A stretch of DNA of 64,000 bases. It comes from Novosphingobium sp. GTDB lineage: Bacteria; Pseudomonadota; Alphaproteobacteria; Sphingomonadales; Sphingomonadaceae. This document shows positions 37,999-46,896 of this stretch, piece by piece. Made by a program: the position numbers and the translations under genes. Where the stretch lies: positions 4,180,153-4,244,152 of the forward strand of contig NZ_JBCNLP010000001.1 of assembly GCF_039595395.1 (NCBI RefSeq). Reading direction: 5' to 3'. Each line of letters starts with the position of its first letter. Position 1 is the first letter of the stretch. A model generated the notes under the pieces. The model did no database searches. It saw only the letters and a list, made by a program, of their open reading frames with translations, and was not told the DNA's origin.

Positions 37999-38227
37999 GA
38001 TGCGAGGGCCATCGCCCTCGCGCTCCCTTTACTGTCTGCGTTGCGCTTCGGGTTCGGCGTTGCGCTCAATTTGCCGTGCCGCAGGCTTTAAAAGCCCAAC
38101 GAGCATGGATTCACTGCCTGCGGCGCCTTAGGCCGCGCTGGTGGAGAGTTGAAGCGCTCCGTTTCGGAGCCACTGCCTTATCGCCGGAAGACGTCATGGG
38201 AGCGCGAGGGTGTAACACCCTCGCATC
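37999..38227 (+). repeat. Palindromic intergenic element, copy 7
   Basis: 229 bp; ends 37999-38027 and 38198-38227 (right hairpin with compensatory T-A pair). The internal GCCGCAGGC and GCCTGCGGCGCC halves lie near 38085 and 38118. It starts 17 bp after the aldehyde dehydrogenase stop and ends 9 bp before the tviB-like stop, between convergent genes. Confidence 0.88.
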
Positions 38228-38236
38228 TTCCTTTTC

Positions 38237-39565
38237 TTACAGACTCCAGTCGGCAGCCTGCCCGAACACACCCTTCAGATCCGCCAGAGTCCCGCCCTTC
38301 TTCAGCAGCGCGCGGAAATGCCCCGGCCCCAGCGCCAGATACTCGCGATGGGGCACAGCCAGCACGACCATATCGTATTTCCGCTTGAAGGCGTCTTCCA
38401 CCAGCGGGATGCCGTACTCCTCGACCGCTTCATGGGCATCGGCATGGGCGTCATGCACCGTCACGCCATGGCCCAGCCGCCCCAGCGCCGAGACCAGATC
38501 CGCCACTTTGGAGTTGCGCAGATCGGGGATGTTTTCCTTGAAGGTCAGGCCCAGCATCAGCACGTTGCCGGGCTTGCCCTTGCGCGCGGTGTGCAGCTCT
38601 TTCGCCACCCAGCCGGCCATGCTGTCATTGATACCACGGCCCGAGAGGATCACGCGCGGGTCCAGCCCCAACTGCTCGGCGCGGTGCGAGAGGTAATAGG
38701 GATCGACGCCGATGCAGTGCCCGCCGACAAGGCCGGGGGCGAAGGGCAGGAAGTTCCACTTGGTGCGGGCGGCGGCCAGCACGTCCCAGATGGAGAGGTC
38801 CATCTTGGAGAAGATCTGCGAGATCTCGTTCATAAAGGCGATGTTGATGTCGCGCTGGGCGTTTTCGATCACCTTGGCGGCCTCGGCGGCCTTGATGCTG
38901 GCGGCGCGGAACACGCCGCCGCTGGTGATCGCGCCATAGAGATGCGCCACGCGCTCCAGCACCTCGGGGGTCTGGCCGGAGACGACCTTGGTGATCTTGT
39001 CGATCGTGTGCTCGCGGTCGCCGGGGTTGATGCGCTCCGGCGAGTAACCGAGGAAGAAATCGCGGCCACACACCAGGCCGGAAACCTGCTCCAGAATGGG
39101 GGCACAGATGTCCTCGGTGACGCCGGGGTAGACGGTGCTTTCATAGACCACCACAGGCACCCGGCCCTCGGCCACGGCGGCGCCCAGCATGGCGCCGATG
39201 GTTCGGCTGGCGGCTTCCACGATGCGCAGATCGGGGCGGTTGGCGCCGTCGATGGGCGTAGGCACGGTCACGATGTAGAAATCGGCGGGCGGGCAGACCT
39301 GCGGGTCGGCGGTCAGCGCAAGGGTGCTGGCTTCCAGCCGGTCGCGGTCGATTTCGCCGGTGCGGTCGTGGCCGGTGTTGAGTTCGGCAATGCGGCGAGC
39401 GTCGATATCGAGGCCCACGGTCTCGAACCTTCCGGCCAGCGCCACGGCCAGCGGCAGGCCGACATAGCCCAGCCCCACCACCACCACGCGCTGCGCCAGA
39501 GCGCCGGGAAGGGCCGCGCCCTGCCCCACGGGAATGGCGCTGCTCTGGGCAAGATCGGGATACAT
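38237..39565 (-). CDS. UDP-HexNAc 6-dehydrogenase (TviB/WbpO type)
   Basis: Oxidises UDP-GlcNAc or UDP-GalNAc to the uronic acid for polysaccharide. It is 442 residues from the ATG at 39565: Rossmann VVVVGLGYVGLPLAVAL near 26-42, YIVTVPTPIDGANRPDL, VVVYESTVYPGVTEDICAPIL, FLGYSPERINPGDREH, and catalytic Cys in GLVGGHCIGVDPYYLSH. The PERINPGD and VYPGVTED forms favour TviB/WbpO over UDP-glucose dehydrogenase. It is divergent from wecB and opens the polysaccharide locus. Confidence 0.9.
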   Translation of the reverse strand: MYPDLAQSSAIPVGQGAALPGALAQRVVVVGLGYVGLPLAVALAGRFETVGLDIDARRIAELNTGHDRTGEIDRDRLEASTLALTADPQVCPPADFYIVTVPTPIDGANRPDLRIVEAASRTIGAMLGAAVAEGRVPVVVYESTVYPGVTEDICAPILEQVSGLVCGRDFFLGYSPERINPGDREHTIDKITKVVSGQTPEVLERVAHLYGAITSGGVFRAASIKAAEAAKVIENAQRDINIAFMNEISQIFSKMDLSIWDVLAAARTKWNFLPFAPGLVGGHCIGVDPYYLSHRAEQLGLDPRVILSGRGINDSMAGWVAKELHTARKGKPGNVLMLGLTFKENIPDLRNSKVADLVSALGRLGHGVTVHDAHADAHEAVEEYGIPLVEDAFKRKYDMVVLAVPHREYLALGPGHFRALLKKGGTLADLKGVFGQAADWSL

Positions 39566-39717
39566 CGACGTCAAGGCTGGCCCCCTCTGGTGGCGGATGG
39601 GGCCATCGAGGGCTCCCATGGAATCGGCGTGTTCTTTAGGTCAAAAGCTCTTATGCCGTGGTTAACACCTGCGATTCTAGATACATCGTGAAATTCAGAC
39701 CGCCAGTGGAAGCATCC

Positions 39718-40860
39718 ATGACACAAACCGATCCGGCCAAAATCCTCCTGATCTTCGGCACAAGGCCCGAGGCGATCAAGCTGTTTCCGGTGGTGGCTGC
39801 CCTGAAAGCCGATCCGCATTTCGAGGTGAAGGTCTGCGTCTCGGCCCAGCATCGCGGCATGCTCGATCAGGTGCTGGCCATCGCGGGGATCGTGCCGGAT
39901 CACGATCTCGATCTGATGCGCCCCAACCAGACGCTCGATTCGCTGACCGCCGCGCTGATCGTGGAGCTGGGCAAGGTGATGGATGCCGAACAACCCGCGC
40001 GCGTGATCGTGCAGGGCGATACGGCGACCGCCATGGCGGGCGCGCTGGCCGCCTATTACCGCAAGATCCCGGTGGACCATGTGGAAGCGGGCCTGCGCAG
40101 CGGCAACATCTACCACCCTTGGCCCGAAGAGGTGAACCGCAAGGTGATCGGCGCCATCGCCAACCTGCATTTCGCCCCCACCGAAACCAGCGCCGATGCC
40201 TTGAAGCGCGAAAACGTCGATCCCAGCCGCATCCACGTCACCGGCAATACGGTGATCGATGCGCTGCACTGGGTCACCGCCCGCATCGAGGCCGAACCCG
40301 AACTGGCCGGTGATCTGGCCAATCTGGAAGAACGCTTCAAGGGCAAGACCATCATCGGCGTCACCAGCCACCGCCGCGAGAATTTCGGCGGCGGACTGGA
40401 AAACATCGCCGAGGCCATCCGCCAGATCGCCCAGCGCCCGGACGTGGCGATCATCTTCCCGGTCCACCCCAACCCCAATGTGCGCGCGGTGATGGATACG
40501 GCGCTGGCCAATCTGGGCAATGTCGCGCTGATCGAGCCGCTCGATTATCCCCATTTCGCCCGGCTGCTCAGCCTTTCGCATATCATGCTCACCGATTCGG
40601 GCGGAGTGCAGGAAGAGGCCCCCGCGCTGGGCAAGCCGGTGCTGGTGATGCGCGAAACCACCGAGCGGCCCGAGGGCGTCACGGCAGGCACCGCCCGTCT
40701 GGTCGGCACCGATGTGGACACCATCGTTTCCGAAATCTTCAACCTTCTCGACAATAAGCCCGCTTACGACGCCATGGCGCGCGCCCATAATCCTTTCGGA
40801 GACGGGCAGGCCTGCGCCCGCATCGTGGAAACGCTGATCCAGGAGACAGCCCAGTCATGA
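39718..40860 (+). CDS. wecB: UDP-N-acetylglucosamine 2-epimerase (non-hydrolysing)
   Basis: Interconverts UDP-GlcNAc and UDP-ManNAc. It is 380 residues starting MTQTDPAKILLIFGTRPEAIKLFPVV; VQGDTATAMAGALAAYY near 98-114, HVEAGLRSGNIYHPWPEEVNRK near 120-141, VTSHRRENFGG near 218, DSGGVQEEAPALGKPVLVMRETTERPEGV near 296-324 are the sugar- and UDP-binding motifs. The ATGA overlap with wecC shows it supplies UDP-ManNAc to that dehydrogenase. Confidence 0.95.
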   Translation: MTQTDPAKILLIFGTRPEAIKLFPVVAALKADPHFEVKVCVSAQHRGMLDQVLAIAGIVPDHDLDLMRPNQTLDSLTAALIVELGKVMDAEQPARVIVQGDTATAMAGALAAYYRKIPVDHVEAGLRSGNIYHPWPEEVNRKVIGAIANLHFAPTETSADALKRENVDPSRIHVTGNTVIDALHWVTARIEAEPELAGDLANLEERFKGKTIIGVTSHRRENFGGGLENIAEAIRQIAQRPDVAIIFPVHPNPNVRAVMDTALANLGNVALIEPLDYPHFARLLSLSHIMLTDSGGVQEEAPALGKPVLVMRETTERPEGVTAGTARLVGTDVDTIVSEIFNLLDNKPAYDAMARAHNPFGDGQACARIVETLIQETAQS

Positions 40861-42154
40861 AGTCGGACAACAAGCCTCAGGTCTGCGTGGTCGGTCTGGG
40901 CTATATCGGCCTGCCCACCGCCGCCATCATCGCGCGCAGCGGCAGCCGCGTGCAGGGCGTGGATGTCACCCAATCGGTGGTGGACACGATCAACCGCGGC
41001 GAAATCCATATCGAGGAGGTCGATCTCGACGGTCTGGTGCAGGGCGTGGTCTCGCGCGGGCTGCTTTCGGCCAGCCTGACGGTGGAAGCAGCGGACGTTT
41101 TCGTGATCGCCGTGCCGACGCCTTTCGACAAGGACCATCAGCCGGACATTTCCTATGTGCTGGCCGCCGCGCGCTCCATCGCCCCGGTGCTGAAGACCGG
41201 CGATTGCGTGATTCTGGAATCGACCAGCCCCGTCGGCACCACCGAGGCCATCCGCGATCTGATCGCGGAGTTGCGCCCTGATCTGAAGGTGCCCGGACTG
41301 ACGACCAAACCCCAGACCTCTCCATCGCCTATTGCCCCGAGCGCGTGCTGCCCGGCCGCATTCTGGAAGAGCTGACCAACAACGACCGCTCGATCGGCGG
41401 CATCACGCCGCGCTGCGCGCGCAAGGCCATCGCCTTCTACAAGCTTTTCGTGCGCGGCCAGTGCATCCCGACGGATGCCCGCAGCGCCGAAATGACCAAG
41501 CTGGTCGAGAACGCCTATCGCGACGTCAACATCGCCTTCGCCAACGAACTCTCCATCGTGGCGGACCGCATGGGGCTGGACGTGTGGGAGGTGATCCGCC
41601 TCGCCAACCGCCATCCGCGCGTCAACATTCTGCAGCCCGGCCCCGGCGTGGGCGGGCACTGCATCGCGGTCGATCCGTGGTTTATCGTGGCCTCGGCGCC
41701 CGAGGAAACCCCGCTGATCCGCACCGCGCGCGGCGTGAACGATGGCAAGATCCGCCATGTCATCGCCAAGGCCGATGCGCTGATCGCCGCGCATCCGGGC
41801 GCCAAGATCGCCGCGCTGGGTCTGGCCTTCAAGGCCAACATCGACGATTTCCGTGAAAGCCCGGCACGTCTGGTGGCCGCCACGCTGGCCCGCACCTATG
41901 GCGAGCGCATCCAGATCGTGGAGCCCTACGCCACCCAGCTCCCCCGCGAGTTCGAGGGCACCGGCGCCACCCAGATCGACCTCGACACCGCGCTGGAGGA
42001 TTGCGACATCCTGCTGGTGCTCGTCGATCACGACATCTTCCGCCACGTGCCGCTGGCCGAGCGCGCGGGCAAGATCGTCTATGACACGCGCGGCATCTGG
42101 CCCGACCAGCCCAAGCCCGTGGTGGACGCCGACGCGCTCCGTCTGGTGGGCTGA
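40857..42154 (+). CDS. wecC: UDP-ManNAc dehydrogenase WecC (frameshifted as read)
   Basis: Oxidises UDP-ManNAc to UDP-ManNAcA. The first frame carries VCVVGLGYIGLPTAAIIARSG, VIAVPTPFDKDHQPDISYV and ILESTSPVGTTE; it is lost after KVPGL near 41300. The second frame resumes DQTPDLSIAYCPERVLPGRI and carries the catalytic Cys in GPGVGGHCIAVDPWFI and the C-terminal domain. One missing base near 41301 (CTGAC for CTGGAC) explains the break; repaired length is 432 residues, the family norm. A base-call error is likeliest, since wecB upstream is intact. Confidence 0.88.
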
Positions 42155-42176
42155 ACGACGCCCGGCTGAACGAAAA

Positions 42177-42205
42177 AACGGGAGGGCTCAACAAGCCCTC
42201 CCGTT
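42177..42205. terminator. Terminator-like hairpin after wecC
   Basis: A 12-bp perfect stem AACGGGAGGGCT / AGCCCTCCCGTT around a 5-nt loop, 23 bp after the wecC stop. The A6 run at its left flank gives a U tract only for minus-strand transcripts, so plus-strand termination would be weaker. Confidence 0.6.
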
Positions 42206-42272
42206 CATCGGGCGTTCATGTAAAACCGGCAGTTAGGCTATGTAAAAATCCCATAGCAATCTGTGAGGTTCC

Positions 42273-42824
42273 ATGCCTGCATTTCGCGCTTTGCAATCGC
42301 CTGCCGTCCTTCCAGCCCGGCTTTCGGCATGGCGGTCCCCCGCCGCGACATGTCTGGCCACCGGCGCCCTGCTGATGCTGTCGGCCTGCGATTCCCAGCC
42401 CGATGCGCCGGCAGCGGCCTCCGACGCCAGCAGCGAAAGCGCCTATGTTTCCAAGGGCAGCTTCCAGTGCCACGCGGGCAAGCCCTGGCAGAAGGTTCAG
42501 GTCACCTCCACCGCCGATGTCGCCCCCGGCGCCACCGCCAAGATCACGGTGGAAACCCCGCCCGCCATCATGCCGACGCTGACCGGCGACAAGGCTTTCC
42601 TCTTCTGTCAGGCCGACCAGACCCCCTGTGTCGGCACCTCCTGCCACGGCAACCCGCCGGTCGACTTCATCGGCGAAAAGGGCGAAAGCGGCCTCACCTG
42701 GGAAAGCAAGGAAAGCGCGGGCGGCAATGACCGCAAGATCACCTTCACCGCGCTGGCGCATAATTCCGATCTGAAAGAGACGCATCACGTCACGCTGACG
42801 CTGGATCTCTCCACTCCGAATTGA
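42273..42824 (+). CDS. Putative lipoprotein of unknown function
   Basis: 183 residues with a long basic N-terminus and a membrane-crossing signal ending ALLMLSACDS: the Cys at about residue 39 would be acylated. The mature domain has cysteine pairs (SFQCHAGKPW, FLFCQADQTPCVGTSCHG) and a C-terminal strand-rich part (KITFTALAHNSDLKETHHVTLTLDL). The family is not recognised. Alternative starts downstream (MAVPRR frame) are shadows. It sits alone between wecC and the convergent SGNH gene; a polysaccharide link is only positional. Confidence 0.65.
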   Translation: MPAFRALQSPAVLPARLSAWRSPAATCLATGALLMLSACDSQPDAPAAASDASSESAYVSKGSFQCHAGKPWQKVQVTSTADVAPGATAKITVETPPAIMPTLTGDKAFLFCQADQTPCVGTSCHGNPPVDFIGEKGESGLTWESKESAGGNDRKITFTALAHNSDLKETHHVTLTLDLSTPN

Positions 42825-42878
42825 TCGGGCCCGACGTGACGGGAATGCGGGGCGCCATCACCACGCCCCGCATCCCAT

Positions 42879-44018
42879 TCAAAGCGCCAGAAGGCTCCGC
42901 AGGCTGCGCGCCACGAATTTGGCCGTCATGCCATAACCGCGCTGGGGCGTGGGATGGCGGTTGTCGATGTAGCGGCCCAGCGGATTGCCGATCTCCCAAC
43001 TGACGAACAGCCGCCCGAAGTCGATCAGCGGCAGGTTGTTGGCCAGCGCCAGATCGCGGATCACCTGCACATATTGCCCTTGCGTCGGATAGGCCGAGAG
43101 GTTGCTGGGGAAGGGAATGCTCAGGATCACATCCGTGGTGGGCAGCAGGGCCGCGATGATCGCCTGCATATTGGCCCGGAAGGTGGCCACGGGCACGCCG
43201 TTCGACCAATCGTTGATGCCCAGATTGATAAAGGCCGCGACCGGCCTGATCGCCGCCAGAACCGACAAAGGCGAACGGTTGTTGGTGGTGGCCGCCCAAT
43301 CCACGCTCGACGATCCGGCCTTGGCCATATTCGCCAGCATCACTTTGGGCGCGGTCGAGTTGCGCAGGGTCATCCCCTGCACGCGCGGATTGCCCGCGAC
43401 CTTGGTGACAAGCACCGGCTCGCTGCCCAGCGCCTTGCTCAGGGTCGAGAGCGTGTAATTGCTGGACGTAAGCACCACATTGGTCACCGCGCCCGAGCCG
43501 AACTGCACCCCCACCGTGCTGGCCGTGCCGCCGGAGGAGAGGATCAGGTCGAGCTTGTCATAGGCCTTGGTCGGCGTGAAGGTGATCGCCCCCGTCGCGG
43601 CATCGAGCGAGAGCGGATAGCCCCCGATCGAAAAGTCACCACCAAAACCAACCCCCGCCCCCAGCGTCAGGCGCGGGTCATAGGCGGGCAGATCGGACAC
43701 CGTGGTGGTGCTGATCTGATTGCCGTACCAGCCATTCTCGTCGATGGCCATGAAGGGCGAGATCAGCGGCAGCACCTTCCACGGATAGGAGTTCGACTTG
43801 AGGTCGCCCGCCCCGCGCGTGCCCGCCATGGTGCTGTCGCCGATGAAGGCGAACAGCGTCTGGGTGAGCGCCACCCCGTTTTCCGCATCGAGCAGGGCGT
43901 TGCTCAGGCGCGGCACCAGAGTCGCATCGATGCGCTCGCCGCCGAAATGGCTGGCGCCCGCCGCCACCGCATTGCCGGCCGCGCGGGCCTTCAGATAGGC
44001 TGCTGCTGCTGAAACCAT
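42879..44018 (-). CDS. SGNH/GDSL-type hydrolase
   Basis: 379 residues. SGNH block I is FAFIGDSTMAG near 57-67 (Ser nucleophile), block III FINLGINDWSNG near 245-256, and block V YIDNRHPTPQRGYG near 349-362 with the His. A beta-rich insert (about 110-210, GFGGDFSIGGYPLSLDAATGAITF) separates blocks I and III. There is no signal peptide. Such esterases remove acetyl groups from carbohydrates, but the insert and partner gene resemble phage tail components. It is cotranscribed with the next gene. Confidence 0.75.
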   Translation of the reverse strand: MVSAAAAYLKARAAGNAVAAGASHFGGERIDATLVPRLSNALLDAENGVALTQTLFAFIGDSTMAGTRGAGDLKSNSYPWKVLPLISPFMAIDENGWYGNQISTTTVSDLPAYDPRLTLGAGVGFGGDFSIGGYPLSLDAATGAITFTPTKAYDKLDLILSSGGTASTVGVQFGSGAVTNVVLTSSNYTLSTLSKALGSEPVLVTKVAGNPRVQGMTLRNSTAPKVMLANMAKAGSSSVDWAATTNNRSPLSVLAAIRPVAAFINLGINDWSNGVPVATFRANMQAIIAALLPTTDVILSIPFPSNLSAYPTQGQYVQVIRDLALANNLPLIDFGRLFVSWEIGNPLGRYIDNRHPTPQRGYGMTAKFVARSLRSLLAL

Positions 44019-44030
44019 GGGGCCCCTCCC

Positions 44031-44495
44031 TTACTGCGCGATGCGATAGGTGAGCGAACCCGCGCTCAGCGTGACCGCCATATAATAGCTGGCCGCCGCG
44101 TCGCTCTCGGTGGCGACCTGCTCGTTGACGATGCTGCCGGTGACGCCGGTAAAGGACCAGCTCGCCCAGACATCGCCCCCGGCCGTCAGCCCGGCCATCG
44201 TCGCGCCGCCATCGGTGGAGCGCAGCAATTGCGCCTTGCCGCTGGCGCCGGTGCCCACCAGCGTGGCCCAGATCTCCCGCGCGAGCTGCGGGGTGAAAGG
44301 CCCCTGATTGTGCGCTGCGGTATCGGTGATGCTGCCCACCAGCGGCGCCGAGCTGGCGGCAAAGGCCTGCGCGCCCGCCACCGGCAGGGGCGCGGCCTGG
44401 CTGACGGTCACCGCCTTGCCCTGCCCATCGGCAAAACCCGAGGCATGCACGGGCACGAAGCCGGCAGGCTGGGCGATCGGAACACTTCCTTGCAT
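44031..44495 (-). CDS. Phage-structural-like beta-rich protein
   Basis: 154 residues, no signal or membrane segment. The C-terminal part (GPFTPQLAREIWATLVGT, AQLLRSTDGGATMAGLT, and ASYYMAVTLSAGSLTYRIAQ) closely follows a pattern I associate with small prophage tail or head-decoration proteins, in which PFTP..GRPIWLTL and RSTDGG blocks recur. Identification is from pattern memory only. It lies 12 bp before the SGNH gene on the same strand, in reverse to the surrounding polysaccharide genes. Confidence 0.5.
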   Translation of the reverse strand: MQGSVPIAQPAGFVPVHASGFADGQGKAVTVSQAAPLPVAGAQAFAASSAPLVGSITDTAAHNQGPFTPQLAREIWATLVGTGASGKAQLLRSTDGGATMAGLTAGGDVWASWSFTGVTGSIVNEQVATESDAAASYYMAVTLSAGSLTYRIAQ

Positions 44496-44632
44496 GGCTG
44501 CCTCCTGAATTGATCACAATGTTCGATTTATGTTCCTTATGTGAGGGCAGACCGAGTAGGAAAGGCGAAAGTGAAGAACCGGCCGGAGCACATCAGGCCA
44601 CCGCCCAAATGCCGCAACGCAACAATGATCGG

Positions 44633-44661
44633 TTGCCATTTTCGTCAGGGCGTCGATATAT
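44633..44661 (+). promoter_or_regulatory. Promoter for the glycosyltransferase operon
   Basis: TTGCCA (44633-44638), 17-nt spacer, ATATAT (44656-44661), leaving a leader of about 95 nt before the GTG at 44761. The -10 sits in the palindrome CGATATATCG. Confidence 0.5.
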
Positions 44662-44714
44662 CGGTTTATGCCTAGTTGGGCGGCCCATGGGACCTGTCCG
44701 TGCGGGCCTGCGGT

Positions 44715-44762
44715 TTTTCGGGGCCAAAATTTTTTGGGGCCACAATTTTCGGGGGACATCGT
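44715..44762 (+). repeat. Three 16-bp tandem repeats in the operon leader
   Basis: TTTTCGGGGCCAAAAT, TTTTTGGGGCCACAAT and TTTCGGGGGACATCGT are head-to-tail at 44715-44730, 44731-44746 and 44747-44762. The third supplies the GGGGGA ribosome site and runs into the GTG start. Confidence 0.65.
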
Positions 44763-45889
44763 GGCCATCAGGGTGATGCATATCATCACGCATCTCGATC
44801 TGGGCGGGGCCGAAGGCGTGGCGATGCAGCTTGTCGAGGGACTCGCGGGCGACGTCGATTCGGCGGTCTTCGCGGTGCTGCGCGACAAGACACTGTCCAC
44901 CATCGGCGCCGACATGGCCGCGACGGCTCAAAGACTGGGCGTGCCGGTATTTTTCGGCACCGGGCGCGGCTTCAAGTCGGGCGGCGTGGTGCTGGCCGCG
45001 CTGGCGCTGGCCAAAGCGGTGCGCCAATTCCGCCCCGATGTGCTGCATGTCCATACCGAGATCCCCGAGCTGACCCTTGCGGTCGCCTGCGCGCTCTCCC
45101 CCCCGCATCGCCCGCACGCCGCTGCTGCGCACGGTGCACAACAGTGTGCTGTGGATTTCATGGGGCGGAATCGGGCGCTGGGTGACGCGGCGGCTGGCGC
45201 ATGGCACGGCGGTCGCGTGTTCGCACGCGGCTGCCGATTCCGACGCCGCCATCGCCGCCGGGGTCGAGCGCCCCCGCGCCGCGGTGATCTACAACTCCGT
45301 CACCCCGCCGCCCGTGGTCACGCCGCGCCCTTCGCCCTCACCCTTCCGCCTGCTGTTTGCCGGGCGGCTGGTCGAGCAGAAGGGCGCCGATCTGCTACCC
45401 GCCATCCTGCAACAGGCGCAGGCTCTGGCCAGCCGAGCGGATGTGGTGGTGACCGTGGCTGGCGAAGGCACGCTTCACGCCGAACTGGCGGCGGCCTTCG
45501 TGCAAGGCTCCGGGCGCTGGCAGGTCGAGATGGTGCCGCCCATCGCCCAGCTTTCACGCCATCTGGGCGACTATGACGCGGTGCTGCAGCCCTCGCGCTT
45601 TGAAGGTTTCGGGCTGTTTCAGCTTGAGGTGCTGATGGCCGGGCTGCCGCTGATCACCTGCCACGCGCCCGGTTTGGCCGAGGTGCTGCCGGATGCCTAT
45701 CCGCTGGCCACCCAGCCGGGTGACGTCGCGGCTTTGGCGCGGGTTTTGGCCGGTCTGGTCGACGATCCCGACTCTCACCGCCGCGCCGCCACCACTTACC
45801 GCGCGGCGCTGGTCGAGCGCTTCGCGCCTGCCCCAATGCTGGCGGCCTATCTCCAAACCTATCGCGCCTGCGCAGGAGCACAGAAATGA
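44761..45889 (+). CDS. GT4-family glycosyltransferase (frameshifted as read)
   Basis: First gene of the operon. GTG start at 44761 with GGGGGA upstream. The N-terminal GT-B half (MHIITHLDLGGAEGVAMQLVEGL, VLHVHTEIPELTLAVACAL) is in one frame; after a C7 run at 45098-45104 the frame changes and the C-terminal half continues (LLRTVHNSVLW, LLFAGRLVEQKGADLL, SRFEGFGLFQLEVLMAGLPLITC with the E-x7-E motif). Six C residues would restore 375 residues. Homopolymer miscounting is likely; slippage in the cell is an alternative. Retaining, GT4-type; donor unknown. Confidence 0.85.
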
Positions 45890-46896
45890 GTGTCATCGTC
45901 GCGATCAAGGCCCTCAATGAGGAGGCGCATATCGCGGCCGCGCTGGAAAGCGCGCTGGCCCAGACCGAAGCGCTGGGCGGACGCGTGGTGCTGGGCGACA
46001 GCGGATCGCGCGATGCCACGGTGGAGATCGCCCGGCGCTATCCGGGGGTGAGCATCGTGCAACTGGCCGACCCCAGCCAACGCTGCTGCGGCGCCGGGGC
46101 GCAACTGGCCTTTCAGGGCGCGCTGCAGGCGGCGGGCGGGCAGGATTACCTCTATCTGCTCGACGGCGACATGGTGCTCCAGCCCGAGATGCTGAGTGCG
46201 GGCATCACCTTTTTGCGCGAACATCCCGGCCACGCCGCCGTGGCGGGGCAGGTGATCGAGGCCAACACGCAGAGCATCGAATTCGAGGCACGCGCCCGCA
46301 ACGACAAGGCCAAGCGCAAGGCGCCCACGGAGGAGGTCGACCGGCTCGACTGCGGCGGGCTCTATCGGCTGAGCGCGCTGCGCGATCTGGGCTATTTCGC
46401 CGACCGCAATCTGCATGCCTTCGAGGAGTTCGATCTGGGCGCCCGTCTGGTGGCCAAGGGCTGGAAGCTGGCACGCATCGATGTGCCCGGCGTGCAGCAT
46501 CACGGCCATGCCATGGGCGGCCTGCCGCTGGTGTGGAAGCGCATCACCAGCGGCTATGCCGGGGGCACCGGCGAGGTGGTGCGCGCCGCCATCGAGCAGG
46601 GGCGCCTGCCCAAGATGCTGCGCGGCTTCTCGCATCTGCGCCATGCCGCGATGGTGGTGGCCTGGTGGGCCTTCCTGCTGCTGAGCCTGCTGGCGGGCTG
46701 GTGGTGGGTGCTGCTGGGCGCGCTGGCGCTGCCGGTGGCCTTTCTGGGGGCAAGGCGCCGCAGCCTGCGCCACGGGCTCTATTCGCTGGCAACGTGGAAC
46801 ATGCATGCCGTGGGGCTACTGCAGGGCCTGTTTCGCCCCCGCATCCCCCCGCGCCAGCCGCTCGACATGGTGGTGCTTCAGGACGGCACTGCGTGA
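45886..46896 (+). CDS. GT2-family glycosyltransferase with C-terminal membrane segments
   Basis: 336 residues, ATGA overlap with the previous gene. GT-A fold: IVAIKALNEEAHIAAAL near 4-20, VLGDSGSRDATVEIARRY near 35-52, YLLDGDMVLQPEML near 84-97 (DxD-like DGDM), CGGLYRLSALRDLGYF and ADRNLHAFEEFDLGARL. The C-terminus has two membrane spans (about 255-295), anchoring it to the inner membrane. It transfers a sugar to a lipid-linked intermediate; which sugar is unknown. Confidence 0.88.
   Translation: MSVIVAIKALNEEAHIAAALESALAQTEALGGRVVLGDSGSRDATVEIARRYPGVSIVQLADPSQRCCGAGAQLAFQGALQAAGGQDYLYLLDGDMVLQPEMLSAGITFLREHPGHAAVAGQVIEANTQSIEFEARARNDKAKRKAPTEEVDRLDCGGLYRLSALRDLGYFADRNLHAFEEFDLGARLVAKGWKLARIDVPGVQHHGHAMGGLPLVWKRITSGYAGGTGEVVRAAIEQGRLPKMLRGFSHLRHAAMVVAWWAFLLLSLLAGWWWVLLGALALPVAFLGARRRSLRHGLYSLATWNMHAVGLLQGLFRPRIPPRQPLDMVVLQDGTA

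Noticed and set aside
44761..44790. ATG (MHIITH) at about 44776 as start of the first glycosyltransferase
   Set aside because: The GTG at 44761 has a good GGGGGA site; the ATG lacks one. It remains possible.
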